In this document: piece by piece, positions 63,575 through 64,000 of the stretch
How positions within the stretch are numbered: the first letter of the stretch is position 1
How the letters are laid out: every line of letters starts with the position of its first letter
Assembly: GCF_004153545.1 (NCBI RefSeq)
Contig: NZ_SDVA01000001.1
Coordinates: 248,001-312,000, forward strand
From: Serinicoccus sediminis
GTDB taxonomy: Bacteria > Actinomycetota > Actinomycetes > Actinomycetales > Dermatophilaceae
Direction: 5' to 3'
Length of the DNA: 64,000 nt
Program-made: the position numbers and the translations under genes
The notes under the pieces: model-generated
Told to the model about the DNA's origin: nothing
The model's input: the letters and a program-made list of their open reading frames with translations, nothing else
Database searches by the model: none

Positions 63575-64000
63575 ATGCCCGACATCACGAGCACCGGTGG
63601 CACCCGCCACGCCGCGCTGGACGCCTGGGTGAGGGAGGTGGCCGCCCACACCCGCCCGGACCGTGTCGTCTGGGTCGACGGGTCCGACGAGGAGCGGCGC
63701 GCCGTCGAGGAGATCCTCGTCGCCGCCGGCACCGCCAGCCCGCTCGCCGAGGACCAGGTCCCGCACTCCTACCTCGCCCTCTCCGACCCCGACGACGTCG
63801 CGCGCGTCGAGGACCGCACCTTCATCTGCTCGGTCGAGGAGAAGGACGCGGGCCACACCAACAACTGGGTGGCGCCGCAGCAGATGAAGGACGAGCTGTG
63901 GCCGAGGTTCGCCGGCGCGATGACCGGCCGGACGATGTACGTCATCCCCTTCGTCATGGGCCACCTGGACGCCGCCGACCCCAAGTTCGGGGTGGAGCTG
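63575..64000 (+). CDS. pckG: Phosphoenolpyruvate carboxykinase (GTP), 3' end beyond window
   Basis: The first 142 residues of GTP-type PEPCK, which interconverts oxaloacetate and phosphoenolpyruvate in gluconeogenesis. DRVVWVDGSDEERRAVEEIL, SYLALSDPDDVARVEDRTFI, CSVEEKDAGHTNNWVAPQQM and GRTMYVIPFVMGHLDA are all characteristic of the N-terminal domain. AGGAAGGAC precedes the ATG. The frame is intact to the window end. Confidence 0.95.
   Translation, partial: MPDITSTGGTRHAALDAWVREVAAHTRPDRVVWVDGSDEERRAVEEILVAAGTASPLAEDQVPHSYLALSDPDDVARVEDRTFICSVEEKDAGHTNNWVAPQQMKDELWPRFAGAMTGRTMYVIPFVMGHLDAADPKFGVEL

Overview
The window is chromosomal DNA from a high-GC (about 72-74 % by eye) Gram-positive actinobacterium. 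It is most like a member of the order Micrococcales, in the Intrasporangiaceae/Ornithinimicrobiaceae range. The placement is inferred from the purF/purM/DUF3073 neighbourhood, the LytR_C protein, cell-wall-binding-repeat-2 proteins, an actinobacterial small SRP RNA, and abundant GTG and apparently leaderless starts. I see no phage, insertion sequence, CRISPR array or rRNA. It reads as core genome with small accessory touches.

Layout. 1-4.8 kb (minus): branched-chain amino-acid operon ilvB-ilvN-ilvC-ilvD behind a leader peptide and an intrinsic terminator (attenuator). 4.8-10.5 kb: PadR regulator, lipoamide dehydrogenase, a MurJ-like flippase, a frameshifted ATP-grasp gene and a PspC protein. 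10.6-17.5 kb: coiled-coil and membrane proteins, a DUF4212/solute:sodium symporter pair, a beta-propeller lipoprotein and an AbiEi-like gene between two copies of a large hairpin. 17.6-20.4 kb: metY-metX behind a short putative leader ORF. 20.4-22.5 kb (minus): YtxH/holin-X/DUF3618/YihY envelope operon. 22.7-27.6 kb: TetR regulator, NfeD-slipin pair, amidohydrolase, CPBP protease. 27.6-31.3 kb: GH13 alpha-glucosidase, gluconokinase, gluconate permease. 31.4-38.1 kb: YigZ, CopC, DUF3073, purM, purF and small membrane proteins. 38.2-44.3 kb: cell-wall-binding protein, LLM oxidoreductase, MFS/ArsR divergent pair, SCP2-like protein and arginine deiminase. 44.3-51.8 kb: SRP RNA, two tRNA-Ser, HerA-like ATPase, LytR_C and SRPBCC proteins, a second cell-wall-binding protein, tadA and upp. 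51.8-64 kb: aminotransferases, MarR/EamA pair, PH-domain protein, peptide deformylase, sugar porter, hydroxyacid dehydrogenase, AIM24, tRNA-Arg, TauE/SafE and the start of GTP-dependent PEP carboxykinase.

The most unusual signals are not genes. (1) The octamer GGTATGCC/GGCATACC occurs 30 times by hand count, against about 2 expected from base composition. (2) A 22-bp repeat family sits as tandem arrays just 3' of stop codons at four loci, with a single copy at a fifth. (3) Nineteen starts lie 6-7 nt after a TANNNT-like -10 box, which predicts widespread leaderless transcription; these include the ilv leader peptide and a putative metY leader ORF. (4) A CsoR/CstR-type palindrome covers the translation start region of a TauE/SafE permease. 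All functional names rest on sequence motifs and family knowledge; no database search was run.
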